Below, in pieces: positions 14,054 to 16,099 of a stretch of 16,099 bases of DNA. Each line of letters begins with the position of its first letter. Within the stretch, counting starts at the first letter, position 1. Made by a program: the position numbers and the translations under genes. The DNA is from an uncultured Succinatimonas sp. (GTDB lineage: Bacteria; Pseudomonadota; Gammaproteobacteria; Enterobacterales; Succinivibrionaceae), in assembly GCA_900552905.1 (NCBI GenBank), contig USBR01000027.1, positions 1-16,099 of the forward strand, read 5' to 3'. The notes under the pieces were generated by a model. It was not told the origin of the DNA and made no database searches. It saw only the letters and a program-made list of their open reading frames with translations.

Positions 14054-14633
14054 GGTGTTTAGTACAATTTCTTAAAATAGTAGTCATCGGTGCATAATCG
14101 CCGTACATGCCGGCGATTGAGGCCTTGATCATTTCATCCTTTGAGGTAAAGGTATAATTTATATAAAAACCGTTAAGTAAAAAAAGCTCACGTAAAAACT
14201 CACGCTGTGTGCGGCCATTACCCTCTCTAAAAGGATGAATGGCATTGATTTCACAGAGATAATAAGCTCCACGCTTACATATATGTTCAAGACTTGCGCT
14301 CTTTAAGAGGTTTTCTGCTTTAAGCTCATCAAAGAGCTTATGGGCGGACTTGTCTATATAGAGGGCCTTGCAAAAGGGAATACCTTTAGAGATATCGCAG
14401 TCGCGGATTTTGCCGGCAAAAGCATAGAGATCTTGAAAGATATGGCGATGAATAGCCTTTAAATGGGTGAAGTCAAATTTTCCTAAGATGGGCTTTTTAT
14501 AAAGCTCAATAAGGCGTGCACCGGTGAGGACACGCTCTAATTGTTTGAGCTTGTCGGCATCGTTGAGATTAAATTTGTTTTTTAAAACTGCTGTATTGTG
14601 ATAGCAGTATTTATCTTCACTGAGATCTGACAA
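14046..14633 (-). CDS. Fic-domain AMP-transferase toxin (class I, FicT/VbhT-like)
   Basis: 195-aa Fic protein predicted to transfer AMP or another nucleotide moiety to target proteins. The active-site loop is complete, HPFREGNGRTQR at 133-144, with catalytic His133, Glu137, Asn139, Arg141 and Arg144. The LYAFAGKIRDCDISKG stretch (about 69-84) forms the usual Fic flap region. The N-terminus DKYCYHNTAVLKNKFN is typical of short stand-alone Fic toxins. No inhibitory (S/T)xxxE(G/N) helix is inside the protein, as in class I, where the antitoxin is separate. The start is TTG, 3 nt after the antitoxin stop and in the same frame, without a visible ribosome site. It overlaps miaB by 8 nt. Target is not deducible, although topoisomerases are modified by some class I Fic toxins. 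Confidence 0.93.
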   Translation of the reverse strand: MSDLSEDKYCYHNTAVLKNKFNLNDADKLKQLERVLTGARLIELYKKPILGKFDFTHLKAIHRHIFQDLYAFAGKIRDCDISKGIPFCKALYIDKSAHKLFDELKAENLLKSASLEHICKRGAYYLCEINAIHPFREGNGRTQREFLRELFLLNGFYINYTFTSKDEMIKASIAGMYGDYAPMTTILRNCTKHHD

Positions 14634-14636
14634 AAT

Positions 14637-14795
14637 TTACGCGGCTTTATATAGGTTTAAATCTTTTTGTAAGATGGACTTTAATTGCTGAATGTCCAAT
14701 AAGCCCTGAGCATATTGCTCTAAGAGCTCTAATTCGGCAGCAGTTAAGTTTAAATTTTCTAAAGCTAAGGTAGCTTTGATTTCATCTATGAGCAT
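14637..14795 (-). CDS. Small Fic antitoxin (FicA/VbhA-like)
   Basis: 52-aa ORF, almost entirely helical in composition. It carries the Fic inhibitory motif (S/T)xxxE(G/N) as Thr9-Leu-Ala-Leu-Glu13-Asn14. In class I systems the motif glutamate reaches into the Fic active site and blocks productive ATP binding. The remainder (LTAAELELLEQYAQGLLDIQQLKSIL) resembles the VbhA-type helical tail. AAAGGGA lies 5 nt before the ATG, and an extended consensus -10 lies just upstream. The gene sits immediately 5' of the Fic toxin, the normal class I order. Assignment rests on motif plus position, since the protein is too short for confident homology by eye. Confidence 0.88.
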   Translation of the reverse strand: MLIDEIKATLALENLNLTAAELELLEQYAQGLLDIQQLKSILQKDLNLYKAA

Positions 14796-14827
14796 AATTA
14801 TCCCTTTCATTTAATGTGATAATTATA
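14794..14827 (-). promoter_or_regulatory. ficA promoter with paired 8-bp palindromes
   Basis: On the minus strand TGGTATAAT gives an extended consensus -10 (TATAAT, 14822-14827). No good -35 is visible. The 8-bp palindrome ATAATTAT occurs twice, at 14819-14826 overlapping the -10 and at 14794-14801 between the ribosome site and the start codon, with centres 25 bp apart. The layout suits autorepression of a toxin-antitoxin operon, but operator function is inferred. This is the only strong promoter I see ahead of fic-miaB-ybeZ-ybeY-corC-lnt. Confidence 0.55.
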
Positions 14828-14880
14828 CCATATTCATAAGCCTAGACAGGGGCGCAAACTAAGCTTTAAAGGCTTTAAAA

Positions 14881-14912
14881 AATAAAAAAAATCCCGGATC
14901 TTACGATCCGGG
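14881..14912 (-). terminator. Intrinsic terminator of the BOF gene pair
   Basis: A perfect 8-bp stem CCCGGATC (14893-14900)/GATCCGGG (14905-14912) with a 4-nt loop is followed on the minus strand by ATTTTTTTTATT. It lies about 45 nt beyond the stop of the BOF gene at 14959 and insulates it from the ficA promoter. Confidence 0.92.
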
Positions 14913-14958
14913 TAAATCACTAGTTTGAGAGACTAAATCTGAAAAAAAAACTAAACTA

Positions 14959-15378
14959 TTAATCAAAGATCTCCGGTCTTGGACGCGGAGGCATAGCTAG
15001 AGGGCGCGCATCTCGCACCTCAAGCTTAGTTGAAAGTAAATCCTTGTCGATTTCGGCTATGATCTCAATGGGCTGATCTTTAGCGATAAAGGACCAATCT
15101 CTATCATCATCAAGCTCAACGACAATACAATCATTGTTATTGTCAGTAAGCTCGTATTTATCATCGCCTAAGTATTTAGTTAAACGGCCCTTAACAATCA
15201 CCACGTCCTTATCATCACCAGTATTGAGGACATCGTGAATGGAACAGATATGTTCATTATCAAAGCCTCGAGGAGCGTGACTGAAGCCTAAATGCTTACC
15301 ATGGCCTGCGGTGGCAGTGGTAGCGTACAAACTGAGGGCCATAAGGCTTGAAATCAGCATTGTACTTATCACATTCAT
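14959..15378 (-). CDS. Secreted BOF (YgiW/YdeI-type OB-fold) protein, copy 1
   Basis: 139-aa predicted periplasmic protein. The signal peptide covers about 1-24 (cleavage near ATA/GHG). A BOF domain lies at about 45-125, with VVIVKGRLTKYLGDDKYELTD, DRDWSFIAKDQPIEI and AEIDKDLLSTKLEVRDARPL, matching the strand order of E. coli YgiW, whose family includes stress-tolerance proteins. Two cysteines (45 and 84) occur in the mature part. A Pro/Arg-rich tail (MPPRPRPEIFD) ends it. The ATG at 15378 is chosen because AAGGAG sits 7 nt upstream. A GTG three bases earlier is possible but too close. It is paralogous to the next gene upstream. Ligand and role are unknown. Confidence 0.88.
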   Translation of the reverse strand: MNVISTMLISSLMALSLYATTATAGHGKHLGFSHAPRGFDNEHICSIHDVLNTGDDKDVVIVKGRLTKYLGDDKYELTDNNNDCIVVELDDDRDWSFIAKDQPIEIIAEIDKDLLSTKLEVRDARPLAMPPRPRPEIFD

Positions 15379-15429
15379 CACATATCTCCTTGTCGTCTTG
15401 GTCTAATCTTAAAAAAAGAAACTTAGCTG

Positions 15430-15500
15430 AAAATTAGCAAAAGCTAATTTTTGCAAATAAATTTGCAAAAGGATTGAAAATCAAAGTCAAATCCTTTTGC
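15430..15500 (-). repeat. AT-rich hairpin and palindrome cluster between the BOF genes
   Basis: A 9-bp hairpin AAAATTAGC (15430-15438)/GCTAATTTT (15443-15451) is followed by two copies of the palindrome TTTGCAAA (15450-15457 and 15462-15469, 12 bp apart). Then comes an 11-bp inverted repeat GCAAAAGGATT (15465-15475)/AATCCTTTTGC (15490-15500). The last could be a weak terminator for the upstream BOF gene, whose stop is 8 nt away, although its U-tract is poor. The palindromes could be operators of the downstream copy. Confidence 0.45.
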
Positions 15501-15508
15501 TAAAACAA

Positions 15509-16039
15509 TTAGTTATCATTAGAACCGCTATTTTGGGCATTAGTGCCATAGGGGCAGTCATTGTTATACGGGCAGTCGTTATAGCGGTAATTGCGGTGAT
15601 GACGACCATAACCGTCATAAGCCGGAGCTAAAGGGCGAGCTTTTTTCACATCAAGCTCGATGCCGGTAAGATCCTTATCGACCTCAGCGACAATTTCGAT
15701 GAGTTGATCTTTGGCAATATAGGACCAATCGCGATCGCTATCGAGCTCGACGGTGATGGTGTCTTTATATTTATCGGTAAATTCGTATTTATCTTTACCT
15801 AAGAATTTAGTAAGCCTTCCTTCGATAATGACGATTTCATCATCCTTAGTATTAGCCTTAACTTCTTTAATGTTTTTGAAGATATTAGAGCTAAAACCAC
15901 GCGGAGCATTGCTTTTTTGTGCAGTAGAAGGAGCATTAGTATTGTTAAAGCCTGAAATATTACCCTCAGCATAGACCGAGGTGGCAACTAAACTTAAGGC
16001 CATGACAGTAGAGGCTAAAACAGCGGGAAGCTTTTTCAT
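15509..16039 (-). CDS. Secreted BOF (YgiW/YdeI-type OB-fold) protein, copy 2
   Basis: 176 aa. The signal peptide covers about 1-24 (cleavage near VYA/EGN). After an Asn/Ser-rich linker, NAPRGFSS begins the part shared with copy 1. The BOF domain at about 60-150 has VIIEGRLTKFLGKDKYEFTD, DRDWSYIAKDQLIEI and AEVDKDLTGIELDVKKARPLAP, differing from copy 1 mostly by conservative changes. It has an extra C-terminal tail rich in Tyr, Asn and His with a doubled NDCPY unit (NDCPYNNDCPYG), whose two Cys could form a disulfide or bind metal. AAGGAG lies 7 nt before the ATG. The 60 bases upstream to the window end show no convincing promoter. Likely a tandem duplication with copy 1. Confidence 0.88.
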   Translation of the reverse strand: MKKLPAVLASTVMALSLVATSVYAEGNISGFNNTNAPSTAQKSNAPRGFSSNIFKNIKEVKANTKDDEIVIIEGRLTKFLGKDKYEFTDKYKDTITVELDSDRDWSYIAKDQLIEIVAEVDKDLTGIELDVKKARPLAPAYDGYGRHHRNYRYNDCPYNNDCPYGTNAQNSGSNDN

Positions 16040-16099
16040 GGAAAATCTCCTTGAATGTAATTTCTGTGACTGTATTTAGTCTAGACAATGAGCCTTAGG

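Noticed and set aside
14046..14826. Recent mobile insertion of the Fic module
   Set aside because: No transposase, integrase, flanking direct repeats or abrupt composition change was visible. The 8-nt overlap with miaB suggests an integrated, settled arrangement.

Overview
The window looks like a moderately AT-rich gammaproteobacterial chromosome segment. The gene order miaB-ybeZ-ybeY-corC-lnt, an ammonia-dependent AsnA, and a YbiS/ErfK-type L,D-transpeptidase all point there. The low GC, and a metal-ATPase cassette of a type I associate mainly with anaerobes, make the Succinivibrionaceae (gut or rumen anaerobes) a reasonable but unproven guess. I see no tRNA, rRNA, CRISPR array, insertion sequence or phage gene.

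Layout. (1) 19-3464, plus strand: a periplasmic L,D-transpeptidase followed 8 nt later by an 838-aa secreted protein. That protein resembles an autotransporter passenger but ends in a single membrane anchor instead of a beta-barrel. (2) 3511-4606, minus strand: asnA with a strong terminator and a 14-bp palindrome at its promoter. (3) 4607-4922: a divergent regulatory region. (4) 4923-8628, plus strand: five genes forming a metal-transport cassette. These are two small HMA2-like proteins, a P1B-type ATPase without the usual CPC motif or CxxC domain, and two tiny glycine-zipper membrane proteins, closed by a terminator. (5) 14795-8682, minus strand: one long tightly packed run, a Fic antitoxin (52 aa), a Fic toxin, miaB, ybeZ, ybeY, corC and lnt. 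(6) 16039-14959, minus strand: two tandem paralogous secreted BOF (YgiW/YdeI-type OB-fold) proteins with a terminator.

The most interesting parts are the metal cassette and the Fic module. The cassette resembles the mycobacterial CtpC-PacL arrangement in which glycine-zipper miniproteins accompany a P1B ATPase, but here it has two miniproteins and two HMA2-like partners. The Fic module has a small antitoxin carrying the TxxxEN inhibitory motif. The toxin lies in the same reading frame directly after the antitoxin stop codon, and the pair occupies the promoter-proximal end of a conserved tRNA-modification, ribosome-maturation and lipoprotein operon.
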